A DNA stretch of 64,000 nt, taken from contig CAMXAZ010000005.1 of the NCBI GenBank assembly GCA_947179295.1, forward strand, positions 1 through 64,000, in the 5' to 3' direction. Origin of the DNA: an uncultured Muribaculaceae bacterium (GTDB lineage: Bacteria; Bacteroidota; Bacteroidia; Bacteroidales; Muribaculaceae). Positions 48,498 through 59,828 of the stretch are shown piece after piece (position 1 is the stretch's first letter; the number at the start of each line of letters is the position of its first letter). Position numbers and translations under genes: made by a program. The notes under the pieces are model-generated. The model ran no database searches. It had not been told where the DNA came from and saw nothing but the letters and a program-made list of their open reading frames with translations.

Positions 48498-49076
48498 TCA
48501 AGAATTAAGCAATGTAAATAGTTTGTGGAGGTTGGAGTATGATTCGCCTTCTTCACCGATGGCAGTTGCGTTATTTATGGTTGTGGTCAGTTTATTATCA
48601 GCCAAGAGTGTTGCAACCCAGTTTTCTTTTGAAAGATATGATTACTGCTTGCTGAAAGTGAGTAGATAACGATGCAGGGCTGCTACTACATCATCAGACG
48701 TTGCGAAGTAACGGTTTGTGTTGAGGTAATGGAGTAGGAACCAGAATTCAATAGATGGCATACTTTCGCAGATGATTACTGAGGGGTTATTGACATAACG
48801 CTGGCGCATCGCATCAAATTTGGCGTTGTCTGCTTGGTGTATGCGCGTTACGTCCACATCAAATACACATACGGCAATACCGTCATCAGCAAGCACTCGC
48901 TCGACCTGACGCTGAATATCATCAATATTCTGGTCGGCAAAGTTTCGTGGCTTGCATACATAGTTATACCCATTTAGGCGTTTCAAATCCGTGAAATAGA
49001 AACGCTCAGTTGCGCCCTCGCCTATGATTGTAATCGCGGGATTTTTGAGCTTACGCTCCTTAATTCTTCTTGCCAT
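48498..49076 (-). pseudogene. rloB: RloB-family protein interrupted by an in-frame TAA
   Basis: The ORF 48642-49076 (144 aa) is RloB-like: basic N-terminus RRIKERKLKNP, IIGEGATERFYF, VFDVDVTR, and ESMPSIEFWFLLHY. It ends with TAA, but the same frame continues for 47 codons (SYLSKENWVATLLADNK, then SYSNLHKLF) to TGA at 48498. That looks like the missing RloB C-terminus. With it the protein would be near the usual family length. The TAA is thus either a nonsense mutation or a recombination scar; the 99-bp repeat begins exactly at this TAA. The function is probably a nuclease-like effector paired with RloA, by family context. Confidence 0.65.
48546..48644 (-). repeat. Copy A of the 99-bp direct repeat
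   Basis: Same orientation and length as 43772-43870, about 85 percent identical by eye, starting at the TAA of the RloB frame. The two copies bracket the FRG and SIR2-NLR genes. Confidence 0.75.
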
Positions 49077-49078
49077 AA

Positions 49079-50260
49079 TTACAATACGTTGGGAAGTGCG
49101 CCGAAACGACCGTTCATATATGCGCGGTGGATGGATGATAGTTTGTTCAGTCCCTTGAAATCAACGAGAGAGAATAATTGGGAACTGCCGTCTTTGCCTT
49201 TCTCCGTAAACCACACTGAATCCTTTCCAAAAATGTCATCAATATCTTTCAGTATTGGATCATAGTGGGTAGATACAAGTAGCTGCGACTGATTTTCGGG
49301 AGTATTGACAAACTTTAAGAGAATATACTCCATAAGATTGGGGTGCATCGACGCCTCAATCTCATCAATACACAGGAATGCCTGACGATTCAGTTGTTCA
49401 TATATCATAGACTCCAGTTCGACCATGCGCTTGGTGCCGGTACTCTGGCAAGCCTCCGGGAGAATATAGTCCTGCGTTCCGCCGGCATTCTCAACCTTAT
49501 GCCCAAATAGAGCCGCCATCTTCTGGATTTTAATGTCAGAAATATTGAAGTCAGCCTCCTTTGCGAATTGCAGTAGATACTCACGGAAATCCTCGCTGTC
49601 AGCAATATGCTTCTTTGCGTCATTTGATAGCATCGAGAGTGAACCACTTTGCAATGGCAGAATACGGTTGTCAATCCATCGGCGCATATTGTCAAGATAG
49701 GCAACTGAGACATTTACTTTCTTTAATGTAGCCAGTAAAGACATATTACGAAGACAGTTCATAGTCATAACATCCACCTCTGCCTGCGAAAGTTTTACAA
49801 CAGCCGGATTGAAATTCAATTTGGATACACCTTCGACATCCTCACGGCAGAATACTTTTGTCGGGCGATTGGTGAGATATACAAATAGCGACTCGTGGCA
49901 AACCTTTTCGGGATTTACTTTTAGCTTATACCAGTAGCGGAGTCCATCGGCATAGAATTTTAATTCAAATTCGGTATCGAAAGAAAGAGCATCTTCCCTT
50001 AATAGGAATGGCTGTACATCAGTACCGTCATCATTTGTAGAAGGAAGTGTATTCCAGAAACGACGCAGGAACTTGACGGCATCAAGTAGATTTGACTTAC
50101 CGCTTGCATTTGCGCCAAGCACAACGGCAAAGCGCAACAGTTTAACTCCATCGGGCATTACGACCACGCTATTGTAGCGATCATCTTCCGACGGTTCAAA
50201 ACTCAGCTCCACTTCATCACGAAATGACTTGAAATTTCGTATTTTCAGCTCTTGTATCAT
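49079..50260 (-). CDS. rloA: AAA15-type ATPase, RloA-like, partner of RloB
   Basis: 393 aa ABC/SMC-like ATPase. KIRNFKSFRDEVELSFE opens the fold, VLGANASGKSNLLDAV is the Walker A near residue 55, FLCIDEIEASMHPNLMEYIL the Walker B, and QLLVSTHYDP the switch His. RloA-RloB (AAA15 ATPase plus RloB) pairs occur in defence islands and resemble PARIS in layout. It starts 15 nt after the predicted transcription start and ends 2 nt before RloB. Confidence 0.85.
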   Translation of the reverse strand: MIQELKIRNFKSFRDEVELSFEPSEDDRYNSVVVMPDGVKLLRFAVVLGANASGKSNLLDAVKFLRRFWNTLPSTNDDGTDVQPFLLREDALSFDTEFELKFYADGLRYWYKLKVNPEKVCHESLFVYLTNRPTKVFCREDVEGVSKLNFNPAVVKLSQAEVDVMTMNCLRNMSLLATLKKVNVSVAYLDNMRRWIDNRILPLQSGSLSMLSNDAKKHIADSEDFREYLLQFAKEADFNISDIKIQKMAALFGHKVENAGGTQDYILPEACQSTGTKRMVELESMIYEQLNRQAFLCIDEIEASMHPNLMEYILLKFVNTPENQSQLLVSTHYDPILKDIDDIFGKDSVWFTEKGKDGSSQLFSLVDFKGLNKLSSIHRAYMNGRFGALPNVL

Positions 50261-50281
50261 TTCCGATGCTATTTAACGATG

Positions 50282-50312
50282 CAAATATAGCAAAATTTCG
50301 GCGCACTACAAA
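50282..50312 (-). promoter_or_regulatory. Consensus promoter of the rloA-rloB-FRG-SIR2 operon
   Basis: On the minus strand TTTG (50309-50312), exactly 19 nt, then TATATTTG (50282-50289). No comparable promoter is seen between rloA and the end of the SIR2-NLR gene, so the four genes may share it. Confidence 0.75.
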
Positions 50313-50769
50313 ATCAAAACCGAGACTTTGAAGATTTTAATGCTGATTTTGGAGCATTTTACACTAATCGTTAAATTAAATAGTAGTGTTTTAGACTGCT
50401 TAAATTATTCATTTCAATTAAAAGCCACTATTTTTAACATGGTAAATGGTGTCCGAACCAATAAAAATGACTATCTTTGCAGTGTGAAAGGGGTATCCCT
50501 ATCGCCTTTCGGGACAGAGGTCTTGGTCGTAACCACATGGCAAATCATAGCGAAACGCTGAAATAATGCCGTGTGCAATTCGTGGACATAGAATAGGACA
50601 CGAATGATAAAAACATTGACAATCAACCCAGTTGAGTAAAAATATGTAATCCCCCGGCGGAGATCACAACAAGATTTATCAAATCGAAGAAAACCTCTGA
50701 AAATCAACAACTTTAGGAGGTTTTACTTTTTGCTTCCTACCCCAAATCGGCGCAATATATGGCAATATC
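50313..50769. other. Mosaic non-coding stretch with orphan promoter and att-like end
   Basis: About 460 nt without a gene. It holds a -7 box TATCTTTG at 50472-50479 with no ORF behind it. A stretch at 50655-50722 is laid out like the left end of the tRNA element (CACAACAAG, then a hairpin containing CTGAAAATCAA). Probably the scar of another integrated element. Confidence 0.45.
50687..50722 (+). terminator. Hairpin similar to the element left-end terminator
   Basis: AAAACCTC pairs with GAGGTTTT, followed by TACTTTTTG. The position after CACAACAAG parallels the terminator at 26048-26082. Confidence 0.5.
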
Positions 50770-51105
50770 GGGTCAGCGGATTTTTCCGGTGGGCACGAAG
50801 GGGATGTCAGGAGTATAGTGTAGCCAGTCTGCACATAAAGAACTTGATGTCGCCGACACCCCGGAACTGTGTTCTGAACGCCTTGATTTTGGCATTGAAG
50901 GATTCTGCCGAGGCATTTGTGAGCCGTCGTTCGAAATAGCTGATTATTGTGATGTCGTGGTTCTCGAAGGTCTCCAGGACCTTGTTGAATTCATCATTCC
51001 CAAAGGCCTCCACTTCGTTGTACCATCTGGCGAGATTCAGCCTGGCGACTCCTGCGGAAGTTTTCTCGTTGAATATGTCCACAAGCTTGAGCCAATAAAA
51101 TCACG
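50770..51105 (-). mobile_element. 3' remnant of an ISL3/ISAon1-type insertion sequence
   Basis: The terminal block at 50774-50798 is identical over 25 bp to the IS end at 42801-42825. Inside it lies the C-terminal part of the transposase on the minus strand. Similarity stops near 51105, where unrelated sequence begins. Confidence 0.7.
50807..51105 (-). pseudogene. Transposase C-terminal fragment (ISL3-like DDE)
   Basis: About 100 codons: LARWYNEVEAFGNDEFNKVLETFENH, YFERRLTNASAESFNAKIKAFRTQFRG. The last stretch, with N-A-x-x-E-x-x-N-x-x-I-K, is the catalytic glutamate region of ISL3-type transposases. The N-terminal and central parts are missing, so it is inactive. Confidence 0.75.
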
Positions 51106-51222
51106 ATCTACAGCTGTCTGATTTGGCATGATCTACAAAATCAGCCATCGCAGAAACAGATCATAACCTCTAAACGCTGATGATCGCTGCTGAAGTCACA
51201 ATTTCACACGAGCAAGCCTTTT

Positions 51223-54171
51223 CTACTGACGATTTAACTTTGCGAGTAGCGGGGCTATGTTACGTCGCTTTGTTTCAATACCAAAGGTTGAATTTTCATC
51301 CTTCAACAGCAAGCGTCCTTCCTCAATGTCGCATTCCTTAATTGTGCCATCCAAACGCGTCTTAAGATATGTGATCGGCGCTCCTGTCTTTTCCAGGACA
51401 AACGGCAATAGCTCCGTCATCGACTTTGACTGCTGAGTCGGATCATATAGCGCGTCTGTCAATTTGATCCCAACTTCCTCTGTGTCGAGTATCCCCTCTG
51501 ATGTAAGAGGCACCAACACTTCTGTCACATACTCCACCCTTTCTTCCAGAGAATACATATTCTTCAGAAAGGCTACCCCTTCTGTCATAGCGTATCCACG
51601 CGCATCCTTGTCACTTCTGGCAGTAGCAAGAATCCATTTATAGAATGCGTCCTTGTCTACCTCATCATGTCTTAGATACAGAGCCCTGTGAGCCACAGCC
51701 ATAATCTCGTCAGAAAGCGCAATCAAACCTGTATAATCGTCAAGTTTAAAATCTTTGTCTGTTGCGCGATAAAGCAGCATCAGTGCGCCTATGCCTCGTA
51801 GCCATTTATCATCATGGCTCAACAGAGTGCGCATCATGGAATCCCCTTTGCCGAACACTACCAGACTGAACATTTCATGCAAAAGCATATTGGCAGCAAG
51901 ATATGCCGGATATATCATCCGGTCACCATGATAGCCCTGAACTTTCGCCCTGAGTTTCATCAAGGCATCGGCAGCCGCCACCGGAGCCCCCTCTACCAAA
52001 ATACCGCATACAAAATGCTGCCCCCACGTAGAGAAATAGTCTCGCTCACAGCATGAATATTCCACAAGATACATCCGCGATTTGGAAAGCACCTCAATGT
52101 AATCCATATCAGCCAGACATGCCAGATCTAAATTCAGCCTGCCTCGGTTCGGACAATTTCGGAATCCGACCGGAAACTCCGCATCATGACTGCAAAGTAT
52201 GAAATCCTTAAAAATGGAAATCCATTCGGGGGAATCCCTTACAATCCCGACGGCCGCTGCTGTGATCCGGGATACAAGTTCCATCTTCGTGGACGCAAGC
52301 ATATTGCCGAGTGTGGAGATTTTTGCCGGTATTGCTCCGGAATGACTGAAGGGGCCGTGCTGTATATCATCGAATATGAGCCTGATGCAATCCTCCGGAT
52401 GACTTTGGAATCGGCGTAGGTTGAAAGCGGTGCGCACCCAATCCATAAACGCTCGGTCGGCAACTTCACGCGAATGTTCTGTGGAGAGTGATCTTGCTAT
52501 TGCTTCCTCGGAATCGTAGAGGGTTGTCAGTCCTCCCTTCATTATATTGGATCCCATGTAGGCCATCAATTTTTCCAGAGCGTCATCGCCTATGCGCGTT
52601 ACCAGCAGCGGTTGCTTTGTTGTGGCCCCTTGCAGCGAATTCGATAAGGTATAGCCTTCCGTATGGCCATCGGGATATGAAAGTATAAGATAGCGGTCGT
52701 GGAGTTTATTTGAATTCCCGGTAAGATTTTTCACCACAAGTTGCATCTCCGCAAAAAGAGTCGGATACTGTTGTATCATCATTAGGATCTTGTCAGCCCT
52801 GGTATCAGAAAAATCATCTACGTAGGATGTGCCGTCAGGGTTCGTTTTCAGTCCTGTCTGTGTGATTACTGTATAACGGGCATGAGATTCCGACGAAGCA
52901 ATGAAAAGCAATGCCACATCCTCAAAATACGGATCTTGAAGCAGGATGTCAGAAGCCCCCTCAGTTCTTTCCCTGAACCATTGAAGGAATTCCAATGCAC
53001 CATGCACACCATCTTTGTCCTCGCCCGGATTCCACCCCTTGGGGAAGAATGCGTCATCCGGTTTTGTGCGGCACCGGGAATATTGCTCCTTATCGTGGGT
53101 TCTCCCCACGTTGCCCACAGAGAAACTATTGTTTGACACGCGTGTTATCTTCGCTGCATCATCTACGGCTCCTCTTTTCTTGTCGGGCATGGCATTACGT
53201 ATCTTACTATGCCAATCAGAGGAAAGCTGAATCCGGTTGCTTACTATCTGCATGTTAATATTAAACCGCTTGATGATACTCATAGTGGCACGGTGTACGA
53301 GTCTACACTCTTTACCCTTGCACAACCAGATTTTAACATCAGTACGTCCAGGCCGCTCCGGCGAAGAAAAACTGAATTCCATTTCTGCGCCCTTACCCAC
53401 CTTTTGGTAATGCACCTCGTCAGTCAATATTCTGTCATCGCCAGTAAGCCGCATGTTAACAATCACTTCGTCTTCTCCGTCATAAAGCTCTTTTCGAATA
53501 GTAACAATATGTGTTTTTCCGTGGTCTTGATTCGAATGAGTCACGAGCGAATGGCCGGACGCATCGCAGGCCGGACGGAAAAGAATTTCTATATTACCCA
53601 CACGCCGAGCCATTATCCGGGTATCTGCCCCCAGAGATTCCGCTATGAAACGGGCTATGGAAGTGATGCCATTGTCTGGATCCGAGGGCATGATGGATCC
53701 GTAAGTCAAAAGAGAGGCCGGGTCCTGCAAGCGCCATGTATGGGAAAATGTAATGTCGCCAAGGAAATCGGCAACGATGCCCAACGGGACCTCCGATACT
53801 TCACGAGAAAAGTAAAAATTCAAATCCGACTCTTGCGGCGGCTTTATACCCCACTTGCGACATGTGTCAGCCAGCGAATGACCATTAATAAGGCCGGCAA
53901 TTATATCGCAAATGACATCCGGACGGTCAACGATGGTTATAACTGCAACAAAACACCGTTTGACAATCTTTTCAGCAGAAGATTGCCGACTGTATGACAA
54001 CGAAAGATCAATTTTTTTGAACTCTCTGACTGAGACCGGGAGAGCCTTTGTCACAGAGAAAGGTTCCGCTACCGCATAAGCGATATGAAAAACCGGATTT
54101 TGATTGGTCGATCCAATACGAAGCACAAAGACTCGAAGTCTCAAAAAACGATAAAAAGAAGGCAGATTCAT
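51223..54171 (-). CDS. Large protein with PLD-like motif, possibly VPA1262 family
   Basis: 982 aa. A recognisable part lies near residues 395-530: ILLQDPYFEDVALLFI, then NKLHDRYLIL and GYTLSNSLQGAT. This resembles a degenerate phospholipase-D/HKD-type active site (His-Asp-Arg-Tyr form) seen in several defence proteins. The N-terminal region (RLRVFVLRIGS, IAYAVAEPFSV) reminds me of the VPA1262 family, at low certainty. The last 400 residues are helical without known motifs. Its base composition is intermediate between the AT-rich island and the chromosome. It is not in an operon; the neighbour to its left on the map is an IS scar, so it is likely part of the accessory zone. Confidence 0.6.
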   Translation of the reverse strand: MNLPSFYRFLRLRVFVLRIGSTNQNPVFHIAYAVAEPFSVTKALPVSVREFKKIDLSLSYSRQSSAEKIVKRCFVAVITIVDRPDVICDIIAGLINGHSLADTCRKWGIKPPQESDLNFYFSREVSEVPLGIVADFLGDITFSHTWRLQDPASLLTYGSIMPSDPDNGITSIARFIAESLGADTRIMARRVGNIEILFRPACDASGHSLVTHSNQDHGKTHIVTIRKELYDGEDEVIVNMRLTGDDRILTDEVHYQKVGKGAEMEFSFSSPERPGRTDVKIWLCKGKECRLVHRATMSIIKRFNINMQIVSNRIQLSSDWHSKIRNAMPDKKRGAVDDAAKITRVSNNSFSVGNVGRTHDKEQYSRCRTKPDDAFFPKGWNPGEDKDGVHGALEFLQWFRERTEGASDILLQDPYFEDVALLFIASSESHARYTVITQTGLKTNPDGTSYVDDFSDTRADKILMMIQQYPTLFAEMQLVVKNLTGNSNKLHDRYLILSYPDGHTEGYTLSNSLQGATTKQPLLVTRIGDDALEKLMAYMGSNIMKGGLTTLYDSEEAIARSLSTEHSREVADRAFMDWVRTAFNLRRFQSHPEDCIRLIFDDIQHGPFSHSGAIPAKISTLGNMLASTKMELVSRITAAAVGIVRDSPEWISIFKDFILCSHDAEFPVGFRNCPNRGRLNLDLACLADMDYIEVLSKSRMYLVEYSCCERDYFSTWGQHFVCGILVEGAPVAAADALMKLRAKVQGYHGDRMIYPAYLAANMLLHEMFSLVVFGKGDSMMRTLLSHDDKWLRGIGALMLLYRATDKDFKLDDYTGLIALSDEIMAVAHRALYLRHDEVDKDAFYKWILATARSDKDARGYAMTEGVAFLKNMYSLEERVEYVTEVLVPLTSEGILDTEEVGIKLTDALYDPTQQSKSMTELLPFVLEKTGAPITYLKTRLDGTIKECDIEEGRLLLKDENSTFGIETKRRNIAPLLAKLNRQ

Positions 54172-54252
54172 AAAACCATAAAATTGACGTGTATATAAAG
54201 AGGACGCTTTCTAACAACTTACCTGAATTTAGAGGTATTTAAAAACAACCTC

Positions 54253-54945
54253 TTATTCCACGGATATTTCACGGATCTCTGGCAATTCTATTTTCTCGCC
54301 GAGGAAATGGGGCTTTTTGCCGAACCATATGTCAAGCATCATTTTGTCGCGGGCAAGCCATTCGCGCAACGCAAGTCTCATCCTCACCAATCGCCCGGCT
54401 CTAAGCGGAGCCGCCACGGCCACGGCTTCTATCCCGTTGGCCCCGGCAAGATACAAGGCTCTGGCACAATGGTCGGCCTGCGAGACGATTGTGAGTGCAT
54501 CGCAACCGAACACCTCCTTGGCCCTGACCACCGAGTCAAGCGTGCGGAATCCAGCGAAGTCAAGCACAATCCTTTCAGCCGGAACACCGTGGGCTATGAG
54601 CGAGTCACGCATGGCTGTAGGCTCGTCATACAACGCCGTGTGATTGTCTCCGCTTGCTATTATATAGTCTACCTTGCCGGAGTGATAAAGCCGGGAGGCC
54701 GTCATGATGCGGTTTGTGAAGTATGAATTCGGGCGCCCCTTCCGGTTGAGCGGATTGGTGCCGAGGAGCAAGGCCGCTTTGTTATGCCTCACTGAATCAG
54801 TCACACCTGCATATATGCGCCCCTCAGCCGCTCTTTCCGTCATGACATTCGCATAGACTGTAAACGATAGCGTCAGGGTTGCAATGGCAGCGAGACTCAA
54901 AAGGATACGCCGCACCAACAAGCGTTTAATATTCGGTTGCTTCAT
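54253..54945 (-). CDS. SanA/YdcF-like DUF218 membrane protein
   Basis: 230 aa from MKQPNIKRLLVRR (54945); the track includes 19 further residues. One N-terminal membrane helix is followed by a DUF218 domain: AALLLGTNPLNRKGRPNSYF, YIIASGDN, IVLDFAGFRTLDSVVRAKEVFG, TIVSQADHCARALYLA. SanA-type proteins act at the cell envelope and affect vancomycin exclusion in enterobacteria; the chemistry is unknown. Gene is monocistronic and divergent from the beta-galactosidase gene. Confidence 0.85.
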   Translation of the reverse strand: MKQPNIKRLLVRRILLSLAAIATLTLSFTVYANVMTERAAEGRIYAGVTDSVRHNKAALLLGTNPLNRKGRPNSYFTNRIMTASRLYHSGKVDYIIASGDNHTALYDEPTAMRDSLIAHGVPAERIVLDFAGFRTLDSVVRAKEVFGCDALTIVSQADHCARALYLAGANGIEAVAVAAPLRAGRLVRMRLALREWLARDKMMLDIWFGKKPHFLGEKIELPEIREISVE

Positions 54946-55025
54946 GATAATGGCTTCAGAGATCTGTTTCACGACTGTAAAGTTAAGAGTTTTTTTCAAC
55001 AACCTCTATGCATAATTTCAGCAAA

Positions 55026-58238
<3,213 letters not shown>

Positions 58239-58268
58239 CCTACTCCTGAAATAACAGACCACAAACAA

Positions 58269-58312
58269 TACCACCGTCTCAGTCCGCAAGAAACCGGACC
58301 GAGACGGTGGTA
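58269..58312 (+). terminator. Terminator after the beta-galactosidase gene
   Basis: ACCACCGTCTCAGTCCG pairs with CGGACCGAGACGGTGGT (one mismatch/wobble) around an 8-nt loop. Confidence 0.7.
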
Positions 58313-58360
58313 TTCAAATATAGTTACTTAACTAAAATATTTTTAGCAAATGATAATAAA

Positions 58361-58612
58361 TCACCTTGTCACAGCCCGGCTCAACAGCCCGACAATCCAC
58401 AGAAGGAAGATGGCTCCGACCACAGACGTTATCAGATTACCAATGATCCCTACGGCCGTGATGCCAAGCAGTCCGAAAAGCCAACCGCCAAGCACACCGC
58501 CGATTATGCCTACTATCAAATTCACAATAACACCAAAACCGCCACCTCTCATAAGCTTGCCGGCAACGAAACCGGACACAATTCCAATGATTATATACCA
58601 CAAAAAGTTCAT
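58361..58612 (-). CDS. GlsB/YeaQ/YmgE-family membrane protein
   Basis: 83 aa with three glycine-rich hydrophobic helices (YIIIGIVSGFVAGKLMRGGGFG, IVGIIGGVLGGWLFGLLGI, GAIFLLWIVGLL), the usual look of transglycosylase-associated/GlsB stress proteins. Role unknown; in other bacteria often stress-induced. Monocistronic, convergent with the beta-galactosidase gene. Confidence 0.88.
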   Translation of the reverse strand: MNFLWYIIIGIVSGFVAGKLMRGGGFGVIVNLIVGIIGGVLGGWLFGLLGITAVGIIGNLITSVVGAIFLLWIVGLLSRAVTR

Positions 58613-59017
58613 AGCTGAAATAGTTTTAACAGGTTTTCAATATTCTCTCCAACGGCTCACCCCCCTTTTTGGTTCATCACACCTGTTTATTTCCCGAAGC
58701 AGAAGCTTTATATATAATATATATTTATTAAATTTGTGGCCTCTATGAAAAACGCTTTATACACACGCGCACGATTATTGTTACAATCCGCCTGACATTG
58801 TAACATTTTTGTAATTTTTATTTTTAGTGCACAAATCATTGAACACCAACAAAATACACCAATTTGTAACAACTTTGTCATCAAATTAACATATTTTTAC
58901 ATTAAATTTCTGAATATTCCGCCTCAAGGCAGTAATTTTGAACTGTCAAACAAAACGAGCACCGACAAACAATCGAAATTAACAACTCTCCATTACCTCA
59001 ATAAAAACGCTTCAATT
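58613..59017. other. Intergenic region upstream of the sigma factor
   Basis: About 400 nt, very AT-rich, without a gene. It holds a -7-like TAATTTTG at 58933-58940 in front of the sigma-factor gene, with only a weak -33 element, so its leader would be about 70 nt. No riboswitch or other structure was recognised. Confidence 0.5.
58933..58940 (+). promoter_or_regulatory. -7 box upstream of the sigma-factor gene
   Basis: TAATTTTG fits TAnnTTTG; no clean TTTG at the expected -33 distance. Confidence 0.45.
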
Positions 59018-59521
59018 ATGGGAACTCAGGAATTTCAGAACAAGCTTATGAGCCTTCAGAGCAACCTTCTCAACTTTGCGTACATGCTCACATCCAACCG
59101 TGACAACGCTTATGACCTGCTGCAGGACACCACCCTGAAGGCCCTCGACAACGAAAGCAAGTATGTTGACAACACCAACTTCAAAGGCTGGGTTTTCACC
59201 ATCATGCGCAACATTTTTATCAACAACTATCGTCGCGTAGCACGCTCGGCAACTGTCATCGACCAGACTGAAGATCTCTATCACCTGAACCTTTCGCAGG
59301 ATTCAGGCCTCGAAACCCCCGAAGGATCTTTCGGAGCAAACGAGATCACAGATGCGATCAACGCTTTCCCCGATGAATACCGCATCCCCTTCTCAATGCA
59401 CGTGGCCGGCTACAAATACAACGAGATCGCTGAAAAGATGAATCTCCCCCTCGGCACTATCAAGAGCCGTATCTTCTTCGCTCGCAAGAAACTCCAGACT
59501 CAGTTTGCCGACTACCGCTAA
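59018..59521 (+). CDS. ECF-type RNA polymerase sigma factor
   Basis: 167 aa sigma-70 family protein with regions 2 and 4 only. Region 2: LLNFAYMLTSNRDNAYDLLQDT and FKGWVFTIMRNIFINNYRR. Region 4: INAFPDEYRIPFSMHVAGYKYNEIAEKMNLPLGTIKSRIFFARKKL, with a clear HTH. No anti-sigma gene lies next to it, so it is probably of the stand-alone Bacteroidetes type. Regulon unknown. Confidence 0.9.
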   Translation: MGTQEFQNKLMSLQSNLLNFAYMLTSNRDNAYDLLQDTTLKALDNESKYVDNTNFKGWVFTIMRNIFINNYRRVARSATVIDQTEDLYHLNLSQDSGLETPEGSFGANEITDAINAFPDEYRIPFSMHVAGYKYNEIAEKMNLPLGTIKSRIFFARKKLQTQFADYR

Positions 59522-59720
59522 GGCGCGTGCCGACGACTGGCCTGATGAATGCAGGACTCAAAGTCCCGGCGTCATCATAATAAAAACTATTTTGTAGAGA
59601 TTAAGTTTCATGTTTCAACTATAGCTGTTTCCAGACAAGGTTAAATAATGGTAAATAAATAAGATTGGTTTAAACACACACATACGGAAACAATTTTAAG
59701 GTATTGATTTGAACACACTA

Positions 59721-59754
59721 AAGTCCGGCGCGAAGCGATTTCGCCGCCGGACTT
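59721..59754. terminator. Hairpin 1 of a tandem pair
   Basis: AAGTCCGGCG pairs with CGCCGGACTT, with a further short internal stem. It lies between convergent genes. Confidence 0.6.
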
Positions 59755-59759
59755 GTCAT

Positions 59760-59798
59760 TCAGAGGACGTTTGACGACAATTCTCAAACGTCCTCTGA
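59760..59798. terminator. Hairpin 2 of a tandem pair
   Basis: TCAGAGGACGTTTGA pairs exactly with TCAAACGTCCTCTGA across a 9-nt loop. It probably ends the minus-strand alpha-galactosidase operon. Confidence 0.65.
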
Positions 59799-59828
59799 CC
59801 TATATATATACTCTATACCCCTTTCTTT

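Larger units (their letters stand above)
59522..59828. other. Gap between sigma factor and alpha-galactosidase with two hairpins
   Basis: About 300 nt between convergent genes. The only structured parts are the two hairpins at 59721-59754 and 59760-59798. No gene seen. Confidence 0.5.

Noticed and set aside
48642-48644. TAA in RloB as programmed stop-codon readthrough
   Set aside because: The stop coincides with the end of a recombination-like repeat, so a scar or nonsense mutation is simpler; no recoding signal was seen.
50450-50665. Possible tRNA ending in CCCCCGGCGGAGATCA
   Set aside because: No D arm, anticodon arm or 5' acceptor strand could be matched upstream.
53209-53997. 262-aa plus-strand ORF within the PLD-motif gene
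   Set aside because: Antisense shadow; no recognisable domain, and the minus frame is open over 2.9 kb.
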